A stretch of DNA of 64,000 nucleotides from Alphaproteobacteria bacterium. GTDB lineage: Bacteria > Pseudomonadota > Alphaproteobacteria > JANSWW01. The position numbers were made by a program, and so were the translations under genes. The notes under the pieces were generated by a model that was not told the DNA's origin, did no database searches, and saw nothing but the letters and a program-made list of their open reading frames with translations. Where the stretch lies: contig JANSWW010000004.1 in NCBI GenBank assembly GCA_024743275.1, positions 248,001 to 312,000 of the forward strand, given 5' to 3'. Shown here one piece after another: positions 18,780 to 26,360 of the stretch. Every line of letters starts with the position of its first letter. The first letter of the stretch is position 1.

Positions 18780-19591
18780 TGTCCCGGCTCAGCTTCCCGG
18801 TTCTGCTCGCCATCGGGTTCGGCTTCGCCTTTCTCTATGTGCCGATCATCGTGCTGGTGATCTACAGCTTCAACGAATCGAAGCTGGTGGCGGTCTGGGG
18901 CGGCTGGTCGCTGAAATGGTACGGCGAGCTGTTTCGCAACGAGCAGGTCCTCGACGCGGCCTTTCTGTCGATCAAGGTCGCGGCCGTCAGCGCCACCGGG
19001 GCGGCCTTTCTCGGCACGCTCGCCGGCCTTGTCCTGGCCCGGTTCGGGCGCTTCCGCGGGCGTAGCCTGTTCAGTGGGCTGGTGGCGGCCCCACTGGTGA
19101 TGCCGGATGTGATCATCGGGCTGTCATTGCTGTTACTGTTCGTCTCCCTGGCGGGGGCCATCGGATGGCCGGCGAGCCGGGGCGCCGACACGATCACCAT
19201 CGCCCATATCACGCTGACCCTGTCCTATGTCGCCGTGATCGTGCAGTCGCGGCTCGCCGGAATGGACCAGTCGATGGAGGAGGCGGCGCAGGACCTCGGT
19301 TGTCCACCGGTGAAGACCTTCTGGCTCATCACCGTCCCGATGTTGGCCCCGGCCATTGTTTCCGGTTGGCTCCTCGCCTTCACCCTGTCGCTCGACGATT
19401 TGGTGATCGCCAGCTTCGTGACCGGACCGGGGGCGACGACCCTGCCCATGGTCGTGTTCTCGAAGGTCAGGCTCGGGGTCAGTCCGGACATCAACGCGCT
19501 TGCGACGATCATCATCGTGGTGGTCGCCGTCGCGGTGGTGACGGCGGTCCTGATCTCCCGCCGGGCGGAGCGGCGGTCAGCGCCGGATTAG
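18779..19591 (+). CDS. potI: Polyamine ABC transporter permease PotI
   Basis: 270 residues, six membrane helices, with the EAA loop (EEAAQDLGCPPVKTFWLITVPMLAPAI) and the PotC/PotI-type ending (ALATIIIVVVAVAVV). It is the second channel half and the last gene of the pot operon. The ATG at 18779 overlaps the potH stop. The stop codon TAG at 19589-19591 shares its last base with the first unit of a 13-bp tandem repeat. Confidence 0.93.
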   Translation: MSRLSFPVLLAIGFGFAFLYVPIIVLVIYSFNESKLVAVWGGWSLKWYGELFRNEQVLDAAFLSIKVAAVSATGAAFLGTLAGLVLARFGRFRGRSLFSGLVAAPLVMPDVIIGLSLLLLFVSLAGAIGWPASRGADTITIAHITLTLSYVAVIVQSRLAGMDQSMEEAAQDLGCPPVKTFWLITVPMLAPAIVSGWLLAFTLSLDDLVIASFVTGPGATTLPMVVFSKVRLGVSPDINALATIIIVVVAVAVVTAVLISRRAERRSAPD

Positions 19592-19640
19592 ACACCGCCC
19601 TTGGACACCGCCCTTGGACAACGCCCTTGGACAACACCCG
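19591..19640 (+). repeat. 13-bp tandem repeat at the end of the pot operon
   Basis: Units GACACCGCCCTTG (19591, 19604), GACAACGCCCTTG (19617) and a diverged fourth (19630). The first unit begins in the potI stop codon. Unit length is not a multiple of three, as expected outside a coding frame. Confidence 0.8.
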
Positions 19641-20113
19641 TCGGTTCGGGGTCGGATGCCGGACCTTGTCCAGACGGTTTTCGCGATCCGAAAAACCGGA
19701 AGCGGTTTTCCCGAACAGCGTCGGACCGAGTTTTCGAATCGACGATCACTGGGGCGTCGAGGCGGGTCTTGACGTGCTTCAAGGGTCGCCGGAAGAGAGC
19801 TTCAATAACCGTAACTATTTTACGGGATTTCGGGTATTTCCGTCTTCAAGAAGGGAGGATGGTTTCGCACGTTCCCGGTCGAAGACCGGGAGGCGGAGAT
19901 CAGCCGCTTGACCGAAACGGCAGTCAATGGACGCCAGCCTCAGTCTATCCGTTCAACGGTTTTCCGAAAGGAAGACGCGGAACGGCGACCGGTTTGAATA
20001 GCGTTCGGGCGATATCCATGTTTTTTTTGCGTGTATTCGGCAGGAATCTTGTGGACGTGTCCGCAATGCAGGAGTCGCAAACCTATCCCTAAGGATAGGT
20101 TTGCGATCCACGA
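19592..20113. other. Intergenic region between potI and the convergent ArsR gene
   Basis: 522 bases between two genes that converge. The left end is a tandem repeat, the right end a perfect hairpin. An open frame of about 160 codons on the plus strand crosses it but has no recognised similarity and no ribosome-binding site, so it is not called. The middle part (about 19650-20030) shows nothing identifiable. Confidence 0.5.
20075..20106. terminator. Perfect 14-bp hairpin between convergent genes
   Basis: TCGCAAACCTATCC (20075-20088), loop CTAA, then GGATAGGTTTGCGA (20093-20106). It lies just past the ArsR stop and may end transcription from both sides. No T-tract follows on either strand, so a protein-binding site is the other possibility. 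Confidence 0.5.
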
Positions 20114-20452
20114 TTACCCAACCGCTTTAGTAGGAGACTCAAAGTGGGAGGATTTTCCGAAAACCTTCGCCACGGGGCCGTCCAGATCATTCAGGAATGA
20201 CGCCAACCGGCTCAGCCCGGTACGGTCGATCGCATAGAAAACATTGCGATGCTGACGACGGGACGTGAGCAGTCCGGCATGCTCCAATTGGCTTAGATGC
20301 GCGGACAGGGTCGACGGGGCGATTCCGAGCTCACGGGAAATGTCGCCCGCGGACAGGCCCTGCGGCCCCTTCTTGGTGAGGATACGGACCACCGAGAGAC
20401 GGTGGTTGTGGGCCAAGGCCGAAAAGTTCTCTACCGCCAAAAAACTGTCCAT
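20114..20452 (-). CDS. ArsR-family winged-helix transcriptional regulator
   Basis: 112 residues. The winged-helix core is clear: a first helix with ALAHNHRLSVVRIL, the recognition region GIAPSTLSAHLSQLEHAGLL, and the beta-wing (SRRQHRNVFYAI). There is no cysteine at all, so the ELCVCDL metal site of ArsR/SmtB sensors is missing; the signal is probably not a metal. Its target is unknown. The neighbouring genes on its strand do not form an operon with it. The hairpin at its 3' end may be a terminator. DNA binding is a family inference. Confidence 0.9.
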   Translation of the reverse strand: MDSFLAVENFSALAHNHRLSVVRILTKKGPQGLSAGDISRELGIAPSTLSAHLSQLEHAGLLTSRRQHRNVFYAIDRTGLSRLASFLNDLDGPVAKVFGKSSHFESPTKAVG

Positions 20453-20725
20453 GTCACGATCTCCGATCTGATGGGCCGGTTTCTTGACGTCCGGCTTTCC
20501 TAAGTCCTAACCATTCGTACAGGTCATATTGGGGGTTGTGGAAATCGACGCAACCAGAATCGTACGGCCCGAATGCCGATTTTTCGGCGTTTTGCGAGCT
20601 TGGGTATTCAGCTTCATCGTTTCCACATGCTCCGGTGTGTGCTTTCGCCGAATTGACCGGATCTCTATGATCCTCGGTGTCCGTCGCCGGCTTTCGGCGA
20701 CCGTCAATCGGAGAGGGTACGAGCG

Positions 20726-21112
20726 ATGAGTCTTCATGTGATCACGCCGGTGGATGCGGCGGTGCCGGCCTCGAAATACGCGGCCGGGATCGTTCACGCG
20801 TTGCCGTCCCGGCGCCTGGTGATTTCGGGTCAGATCGGGGTCCGCGCCGACGGAACCGTGGAAGCCGGTATGGAAGCGCAGATGCGGCGGTCTTTCGAGA
20901 ATCTCTTCGCGGTTCTGAAGGCGGCGGAGATGCGGAAGACCGACCTCGTCAAGATCACCGTCTTCCTGACCGATCCGTCGGCCGTGGGCCTCTATCGCGA
21001 GGTTCGGGACGAGGTCATGGAGGGCCATCTCTGCGCCTCGACGCTGCTGATCGTCTCCGGCCTGGCGTCGCCCGACTTTGTGGTCGAGATCGAAGCCGAG
21101 GCGGTCGCCTGA
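20726..21112 (+). CDS. Rid (YjgF/YER057c/UK114) family protein lacking the catalytic arginine
   Basis: 128 residues, single Rid domain: VISGQIGVRADGTV, then MRRSFENLFAVLKAAEMRKTDLVKITVFLTD, and the C-terminal VVEIEAEAVA strand. Canonical RidA enzymes hydrolyse 2-aminoacrylate with an arginine in a VARLP motif before that strand. Here the segment reads TLLIVSGLASPDFVVEIEA and has no arginine, so this is probably one of the Rid subfamilies without the imine deaminase residue. The ATG at 20726 has a GAGAGGG motif upstream. It converges with the oxygenase-like gene. Confidence 0.87.
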   Translation: MSLHVITPVDAAVPASKYAAGIVHALPSRRLVISGQIGVRADGTVEAGMEAQMRRSFENLFAVLKAAEMRKTDLVKITVFLTDPSAVGLYREVRDEVMEGHLCASTLLIVSGLASPDFVVEIEAEAVA

Positions 21113-21136
21113 CCCAATCGGCGGTCGCCCCCCTGC

Positions 21137-21916
21137 TTACCAAAGATCCGCCGACCCCTCGGCGGTGATGAAGACATAGTGACGTTGGAAGCGGGTCGCC
21201 GCCCGTTCCTCCGCGCCGTGGAGCGCCGTGGGCCCGTTGGGGAAAACGACCAAGCTGTTGGCGGCATAGGGGACGGTCACCGCCGGCTCGACCCGGTCCG
21301 CGTCCACCTCGAAGGCCTCGAAGGCTCCCGCCGGGGCATCGCCCGCCCAGCGGAACAGGGTGAGGCCGCCGCCCTTGGTGTCGTCCTCCGGATCCCGCAG
21401 ATAGAACAGGGCGGAGAAGTACCGGCAGGCCAGGTCGAGATGTTGGCGGCGGTGGCTTCCCGGGCCGTTGGGCGACGCGCCGATGGTCTCCAGCCGGCAG
21501 TCGAGGAAGAGGTCGGCCTCGTCCTGGGTGGCGGGCAGGCCGGTTTTGACCGGGGCAACCTCCCCTCCGACCCAGCCGGGCTTCATGCCCAGGAGATCGG
21601 GAGCGTCCGGCAGCGGTGGGCGCCAATCGGGGCCGAACACGTCCGCCAGGCCCGCCACGACCCGTGGCGTCAGATGCGCCCGCGCGAAGTCGGCCCAGAT
21701 CGGGTCGACGAAGTCCATGGTCGCCAGGAGCCAGCCCGGCAGGGCGGAGCGCCGGTTCGGGCCGGCGGTCTTCACCTCGGGCTTGGCGGCGGCCAGGGCG
21801 GCATAGCGCTCAGGCGGCAGGGCGTTCTCGATCACCGCATGGGGAAAGGGATCGGCTCGGATAACGTCCGCCGTCAGCTTCTCGAAAACCGTTCCAATTA
21901 ACGCCGGATGGCCCAT
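21137..21916 (-). CDS. 2OG-Fe(II) oxygenase-like protein (prolyl-4-hydroxylase/SM-20 type)
   Basis: 259 residues. The core region reads like a 2-oxoglutarate/Fe(II) jelly-roll: H159-L-D161 as the HxD iron ligands, H233 in TALHGAEE as the distal histidine, and R245 near the C-terminus as the likely 2OG-binding arginine, followed by HYVFIT. The context FSALFYLRDPEDDTKGGGLTLF is typical of SM-20/P4H-like members that have lost or changed substrate. A strong GAGGGGA site precedes the ATG at 21916. The substrate is unknown, and the family call rests on spacing of the iron ligands. Confidence 0.65.
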   Translation of the reverse strand: MGHPALIGTVFEKLTADVIRADPFPHAVIENALPPERYAALAAAKPEVKTAGPNRRSALPGWLLATMDFVDPIWADFARAHLTPRVVAGLADVFGPDWRPPLPDAPDLLGMKPGWVGGEVAPVKTGLPATQDEADLFLDCRLETIGASPNGPGSHRRQHLDLACRYFSALFYLRDPEDDTKGGGLTLFRWAGDAPAGAFEAFEVDADRVEPAVTVPYAANSLVVFPNGPTALHGAEERAATRFQRHYVFITAEGSADLW

Positions 21917-22002
21917 TATGCGGTCCCCTCTTGTCGATGTCGGAAGCATCCTTTGCCACCGGACGATGAAGAGCAAGTCCGATCCCTCCCGGAGATGTCG
22001 CG

Positions 22003-22977
22003 ATGCCCTCCCCCCAGTCTCAGGCCCCCCAGTCTCAGGCCCCCCAGTCTCAGGCCCCCCAGTCTCAGGCCCCCCAGTCTCAGGCCCCCCAGTCTCAGAC
22101 CATCACCGTCGCCGCCACCCAGATGACCTGTGGCTGGGATTGGGAGGAGAACATGGCCAAGGCCGAGGCGCTGGTCCGCCGCGCCGCCGCCGAGGGCGCG
22201 ACGCTGATCCTGCTGCAGGAACTGTTCGAGACCCCCTACTTTTGCCCAGACCAGAAGCAAGAGTATTTCACCCTGGCGAAGCCGCTCGACGGGCATCCGG
22301 CGGTTATGCGCATGCAGGCCCTGGCCAAGGAATTGGGCGTGGTTCTGCCGGTGAGCGTCTTCGAGCGGGCGAACAACGCCTACTATAATTCCATCGTGAT
22401 CGTCGACGCCGACGGCACCGCGCTCGGCCACTACCGCAAGAGCCATATCCCGGACGGCCCGGGCTATCAGGAGAAGTTCTATTTCACACCCGGCGATACC
22501 GGCTTCAAGGTCTGGGACACGGCCGCCGGCCGGATCGGCGTCGCGATCTGCTGGGACCAATGGTATCCCGAATGCGCGCGGGCCATGGCGGTGCAGGGCG
22601 CGGATCTGTTGCTCTATCCGACGGCGATCGGCAACGAGCCGCAGGATCCGGGCTTGGACTCCAAGGACCATTGGCAGCGCACCATGCAGGGCCATGCGGC
22701 CGCCAACATGGTCGGGCTCATCGCCTCGAACCGGATCGGCACCGAGCAGCACGCGGCGGCGGAGATGACCTTCTATGGGCATTCCTTCATCGCCGACGGC
22801 ACCGGTGCGAAGCTGGCCGAGGCCGGCCGGGACGATGAGGCGGTGGTCACCGCTTCCCTCGATCTCGCGGCCTTGCGTATGGCCCGGGCGTCCTGGGGCT
22901 TCTTCCGAGACCGGCGTCCGGACCTCTACGGGCCGGTGCTGACCCATGACGGAAAAACCCTTTCCGCATCGCGGTAG
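22003..22977 (+). CDS. aguB: N-carbamoylputrescine amidase with an N-terminal PQSQA repeat
   Basis: 324 residues. After a repeated N-terminal segment, the body is a nitrilase-superfamily amidase with the triad E73 (LLQELFET), K146 (HYRKSHIPDG) and C183 (AICWDQWYPE). The WDQWYPEC sequence and FRDRRPDLY ending are those of AguB, which turns N-carbamoylputrescine into putrescine, CO2 and ammonia. Residues 4-33 are a run of six PQSQA-type units from a 15-bp DNA repeat; this tail is absent from usual AguB proteins and precedes the first conserved strand (TITVAATQM). An alternative start inside the repeat is not available because the repeat encodes no methionine. No aguA is seen nearby, so the source of its substrate lies outside the window. 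Confidence 0.92.
   Translation: MPSPQSQAPQSQAPQSQAPQSQAPQSQAPQSQTITVAATQMTCGWDWEENMAKAEALVRRAAAEGATLILLQELFETPYFCPDQKQEYFTLAKPLDGHPAVMRMQALAKELGVVLPVSVFERANNAYYNSIVIVDADGTALGHYRKSHIPDGPGYQEKFYFTPGDTGFKVWDTAAGRIGVAICWDQWYPECARAMAVQGADLLLYPTAIGNEPQDPGLDSKDHWQRTMQGHAAANMVGLIASNRIGTEQHAAAEMTFYGHSFIADGTGAKLAEAGRDDEAVVTASLDLAALRMARASWGFFRDRRPDLYGPVLTHDGKTLSASR
22011..22100 (+). repeat. Six 15-bp tandem units at the 5' end of aguB
   Basis: Five exact copies and one with a single change of CCCCCAGTCTCAGGC, six in all, exactly in frame. It starts eight bases after the aguB start codon. Not a CRISPR array: there are no spacers. Confidence 0.95.
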
Positions 22978-23078
22978 GCCGCAACACAGCTTTGCCGGAT
23001 TAAGGACGTTCCGGCCTTGACCTGCCGCCGGGGCGCGCGCAAACAAGTTCGGATTTTCGTTTCAAGGGACGCCGAAGA

Positions 23079-24665
23079 ATGCGTGATTTTCAACAGCCGG
23101 GGCGGTCGGCCGCCTATGCCGACCGGGCCATGGTCGCCACCTCCCATCCGCTTGCCACCCAGACCGCGCTCGACATGCTGCGCGCCGGGGGCAACGCCGT
23201 CGACGCCGCGATCGCCGCGGTCGCCGTCCAGAGCGTTGTGGAATCGCATATGACCGGGATCGGCGGCGATTGCTTCCTGATCTACAAGCCGAACGGCAAG
23301 GACCCGATCGCGCTCAACGGGTCGGGCCGGGCGCCGGCGGCCTCCGATCCGGCGGCTCTGCGCGACCAGGGTCACGCCGAGATCCCGCGGGAAAGCCCGT
23401 TCTCGGTCAGCATTCCGGGCGCGGTCGATGCCTGGGCCAAGATCCATGGCGATCACGGCAAGCTCGAGTGGGCGCAGGTGCTGGCCCCGGCCATTGGTTT
23501 CGCCAAGAACGGCTATCGCATCACGCCGCGCGTCGCCTATGACTGGTCGATCAACGCCGAGTTCCTCGCCAAGCAGGACAATGCGGCGAAAGCCTTCCTC
23601 ACCGGGGCGGGCACGACGCCGGGCGCGGGCGACAAGCACGCCCAACCGGCTCTCGGCGCGACGCTGGAGCGGATCGCCAAGGAAGGCCGGGACGGTTTCT
23701 ACGCCGGTCCCGTCGCCGAAGAGATCTGTGCCTATCTCAAGGACAAGGGCGGGGTTCACACCCTCGACGATTTTGACGCCCAGCGGGCCGAATACGTCAC
23801 GCCGATCTCGACCGACTATCGCGGCCACACGGTGCTGGAACTGCCGCCGAACGGTCAGGGCGTGAACGCGCTTTTGATTATGAATATCCTGACGGCGCTG
23901 GGAAAAAGCTTCGCCGATCTGGAAGAGGACGAGCGCATCCATTATCTCGCCGAGGCGACCAAGCTCGGCTACGCGACCCGCGACAGATATGTCGCCGACC
24001 CGGCCCATGCCGAGGTCGGTGTCGACGCCCTGCTGTCGGCGGAATACGCCCAGGCCTGCGCGGCGAAGATCGCCCCCGACCGCGCCCTGCCGCAGCGGCC
24101 GATCGACCTGCCCAAACATCGCGACACGATCTATCTGTGCGTCGTGGATGAGGACGGCAACGCCATCTCCTTCATCAACTCGATCTTCCACAGTTTCGGC
24201 AGCGGCCTGATGACCGACCGGAGCGGGGTTCTGCTGCACAGCCGGGCGGCCAGCTTCGTGCTCGAGGACGGGCATCCGAACATCCTCGCCGGTGGCAAGC
24301 GGCCGATGCACACGATCATCCCGGGCATGGTGATGAAGGACGGTGACGTGGTGATGCCGTTCGGGGTCATGGGCGGCCATTATCAGGCGACCGGCCAGGC
24401 CCATCACCTCAGCCGGATGTTCGACATGGGGATGGACCCGCAGGAGGCCATGGAGGCCCCCCGCAGCTTCGCCGATGGCGAGGTCCTCGAGGTCGAAACC
24501 GCCGTCTACGACCAGGTCCGGGCCAAGCTCGAGGCCCGCGGCCAGGCGATCGCACCGGCGAAGGGGCCGATCGGCGGCAGCCAGGCGATCTGGATCGACC
24601 GCCAGCGCGGTGTCCTGATCGGCGGCACCGACCCGCGCAAGGATGGCCTGGCGTTTGGCTATTGA
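23079..24665 (+). CDS. ggt: Gamma-glutamyltransferase-family protein (no signal peptide)
   Basis: 528 residues of the Ntn-hydrolase GGT family. The large-subunit part has MVATSHPLATQTALDMLRAGGNAVDAA and TGIGGDCFLIY. Autoprocessing is expected before T350 in HRDTIYLCVV, which becomes the nucleophile of the small subunit, followed by SFINSIFHSFGSG and GGKRPMHTIIPG. It has no signal peptide, so it is a cytoplasmic GGT-like protein of the YwrD type rather than the periplasmic glutathione enzyme. Gamma-glutamyl transfer or hydrolysis of an unidentified substrate is expected. Confidence 0.9.
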   Translation: MRDFQQPGRSAAYADRAMVATSHPLATQTALDMLRAGGNAVDAAIAAVAVQSVVESHMTGIGGDCFLIYKPNGKDPIALNGSGRAPAASDPAALRDQGHAEIPRESPFSVSIPGAVDAWAKIHGDHGKLEWAQVLAPAIGFAKNGYRITPRVAYDWSINAEFLAKQDNAAKAFLTGAGTTPGAGDKHAQPALGATLERIAKEGRDGFYAGPVAEEICAYLKDKGGVHTLDDFDAQRAEYVTPISTDYRGHTVLELPPNGQGVNALLIMNILTALGKSFADLEEDERIHYLAEATKLGYATRDRYVADPAHAEVGVDALLSAEYAQACAAKIAPDRALPQRPIDLPKHRDTIYLCVVDEDGNAISFINSIFHSFGSGLMTDRSGVLLHSRAASFVLEDGHPNILAGGKRPMHTIIPGMVMKDGDVVMPFGVMGGHYQATGQAHHLSRMFDMGMDPQEAMEAPRSFADGEVLEVETAVYDQVRAKLEARGQAIAPAKGPIGGSQAIWIDRQRGVLIGGTDPRKDGLAFGY

Positions 24666-24677
24666 GGTCCGTGATTG

Positions 24678-24705
24678 CGACCTGCTGGGTCAGCCCAGCA
24701 GGTCG
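24678..24705. terminator. Hairpin between convergent ggt and TauE genes
   Basis: A perfect 12-bp stem, CGACCTGCTGGG (24678-24689) and CCCAGCAGGTCG (24694-24705), with loop TCAG. It lies 12 bases after the ggt stop and includes the stop and last codons of the convergent permease gene. No T-tract. Likely shared terminator. Confidence 0.55.
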
Positions 24706-25520
24706 TAGAACATCCGCCCGGCGGTGACGAGCAGGAACAGCCCGAACAGCAGCCGCAGGGTCTTGCCGCTGATCGAGTGGGCCAGTGCCGCGCCCCGGGG
24801 CGCCATCAACGCGGACATCGGGGCGACGAAGGCGAGCCCCAGCAAATTGACGAAGCCGAAGGTCAGCGGCGGCAATGCCTCGTTATCCCATCCTTGGGAG
24901 AGATAGACGGCCGTCGCCGGAATGCTGACGATCAGGCCGATGGCGGCCGCCGTCCCGACGGCCCGATGGGTCGGGAATCCGACGGCGCTGAGGATCGGCA
25001 CCGACAGGGTGCCGCCGCCAATACCCATCATCGCCGAGAAGCCGCCGACGAAGAAGCCGACCACGCCTTTGACGAAGCCGTTTAGGAAGCCTTTGAAAAC
25101 GGCGTTGCCGCTCGGCCGCAGGATCATGTCCGCGGCGACCAGCAGGGCGACCACGGCGAAGACGATGGTCAAGACCGCGCTGTTGACCTGGGTCGCGAAA
25201 TAGGATCCGGCGACCGTGCCCACCAGGATGGTCGGAGCCCAGACCTTCAACAGTCCAAAATCGACGGCCCCCCTTTTGTGATGGCTCCTGGCGGAGAAGA
25301 AGGCGGTGGGCACGATGGCCGCCATCGAGGTCGAGACGGCGAGCAGGATGCGGACCGAGTCGTCGACACCGGCGGCGGCCATGAGATTGTAGAGAACGGG
25401 AACGACGACAATTCCGCCGCCGACCCCGAGCAGGCCGGCGATCAGACCACCGAGGATTCCGGCGCCCATCATGATGGCGGCCCACATGATTAATGTGTCG
25501 ACCGCGAACTCCTGAAACAT
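24690..25520 (-). CDS. TauE/SafE-family sulfite/anion permease
   Basis: 276 residues with about eight membrane helices. The family hallmarks are GLIAGLLGVGGGIVVVPVLY near the N-terminus and the repeat FVGGFSAMMGIGGGTLSVPIL in the second half. TauE/SafE proteins export sulfite, sulfoacetate or similar anions. The ATG at 25520 is preceded by AAGGAG; longer in-frame alternatives add a non-hydrophobic stretch. It converges with ggt. Substrate cannot be fixed. Confidence 0.9.
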   Translation of the reverse strand: MFQEFAVDTLIMWAAIMMGAGILGGLIAGLLGVGGGIVVVPVLYNLMAAAGVDDSVRILLAVSTSMAAIVPTAFFSARSHHKRGAVDFGLLKVWAPTILVGTVAGSYFATQVNSAVLTIVFAVVALLVAADMILRPSGNAVFKGFLNGFVKGVVGFFVGGFSAMMGIGGGTLSVPILSAVGFPTHRAVGTAAAIGLIVSIPATAVYLSQGWDNEALPPLTFGFVNLLGLAFVAPMSALMAPRGAALAHSISGKTLRLLFGLFLLVTAGRMFYDLLG

Positions 25521-25618
25521 AAACGGCTCCTTGGGAAACGAGAGCCATGGGGTAGCCCCGTTCCCGCAAGAATAACAGCCGATTGTCAATGAAGGGTTTT
25601 TTGACTTTGAGGCCCGAA

Positions 25619-26263
25619 TTAATGCTGCGTTAACGGTCCTTGCCAGCGGCTGACCACATCGTCATAGGCCGGACGGGTGCGCTCGGTCGGCGGTTCGACA
25701 GGCGTCCCGATATAGATGAAGCCAGCGATTTCCGCGTCGTCGCCGAAGCCCAACGCACGGCGAACCGTGCCGTTATAGGCCGGCCACTCTGTCAGCCACT
25801 GGGCCGCGAAGCCCGAGGCATGGGCGGCGGTCAACAGGTTCTGGCAGACCGCCCCGGCCGACAAGGTCTGTTCGATACGCGGGATTTTGCCGTTGTCGAC
25901 CGGCGTCGAGACCACGGCCAACAGGGCCGGGGCGCGCTGGGGCCGCTTTCGCTCGAACTCGACCTGGACGTCCTTGGCATCGGGATAGGCCTCGGCGAAA
26001 AGCTCCGCGAACAGATCCCCGAGGGCGGTCTGGCCCGCCTTGTCGAAGATCAGCACCCGCCAGGGACCCAGCTTGCCATGATCGGGAACCCGCAACCCGG
26101 CCTCGATGATGGCGGTCAGTTGATCCTCCGACGGACCCGGCTCGGTGAGGTTTTTCGCGGTCACGGAACGCCGAGTCCGCAAAAGGGTCAGCGTTTCGCC
26201 GGTCGTATCGCCGGTCGTATCGCCGGTCGTATCGCCGGTCATATCGGGAGCATCGAGAGCCAT
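25619..26263 (-). CDS. Nitroreductase-family FMN protein with N-terminal TTGD repeat
   Basis: 214 residues. It has the nitroreductase start LRTRRSV, the RVPDHGKLGPWRVLIF region that contacts FMN, and the typical C-terminal GDDAEIAGFIYIGTPVEPPTERTRP segment of the YdjA subgroup. It would catalyse NAD(P)H-dependent reduction of nitro or quinone compounds. The first 22 residues (about MTGDTTGDTTGDTTGE) come from a 12-bp tandem repeat and precede the domain. A GAAAGGA motif supports the ATG at 26263. Confidence 0.9.
   Translation of the reverse strand: MALDAPDMTGDTTGDTTGDTTGETLTLLRTRRSVTAKNLTEPGPSEDQLTAIIEAGLRVPDHGKLGPWRVLIFDKAGQTALGDLFAELFAEAYPDAKDVQVEFERKRPQRAPALLAVVSTPVDNGKIPRIEQTLSAGAVCQNLLTAAHASGFAAQWLTEWPAYNGTVRRALGFGDDAEIAGFIYIGTPVEPPTERTRPAYDDVVSRWQGPLTQH
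26196..26243 (-). repeat. Four 12-bp tandem units at the nitroreductase 5' end
   Basis: On the plus strand three copies of TCGCCGGTCGTA and one TCGCCGGTCATA. They keep the reading frame and encode TTGD units. Confidence 0.9.
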
Positions 26264-26360
26264 CGCGGCATCCTTTCAATAGCGGTCGGCCCGCGGCCAT
26301 GCGGTGCCGAGGACTTAGGGTCATGGCCCCAATATAGGGTGGGGGTTGTGCCGCGGAGTT

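Noticed and set aside
19601..20092. Open frame of 163 codons between potI and the ArsR gene
   Set aside because: No similarity pattern, no ribosome-binding site, arises within a repeat; composition is not clearly coding.
22011..22100. Possible CRISPR array
   Set aside because: The units are contiguous with no spacers and lie in frame inside aguB; it is a tandem repeat.
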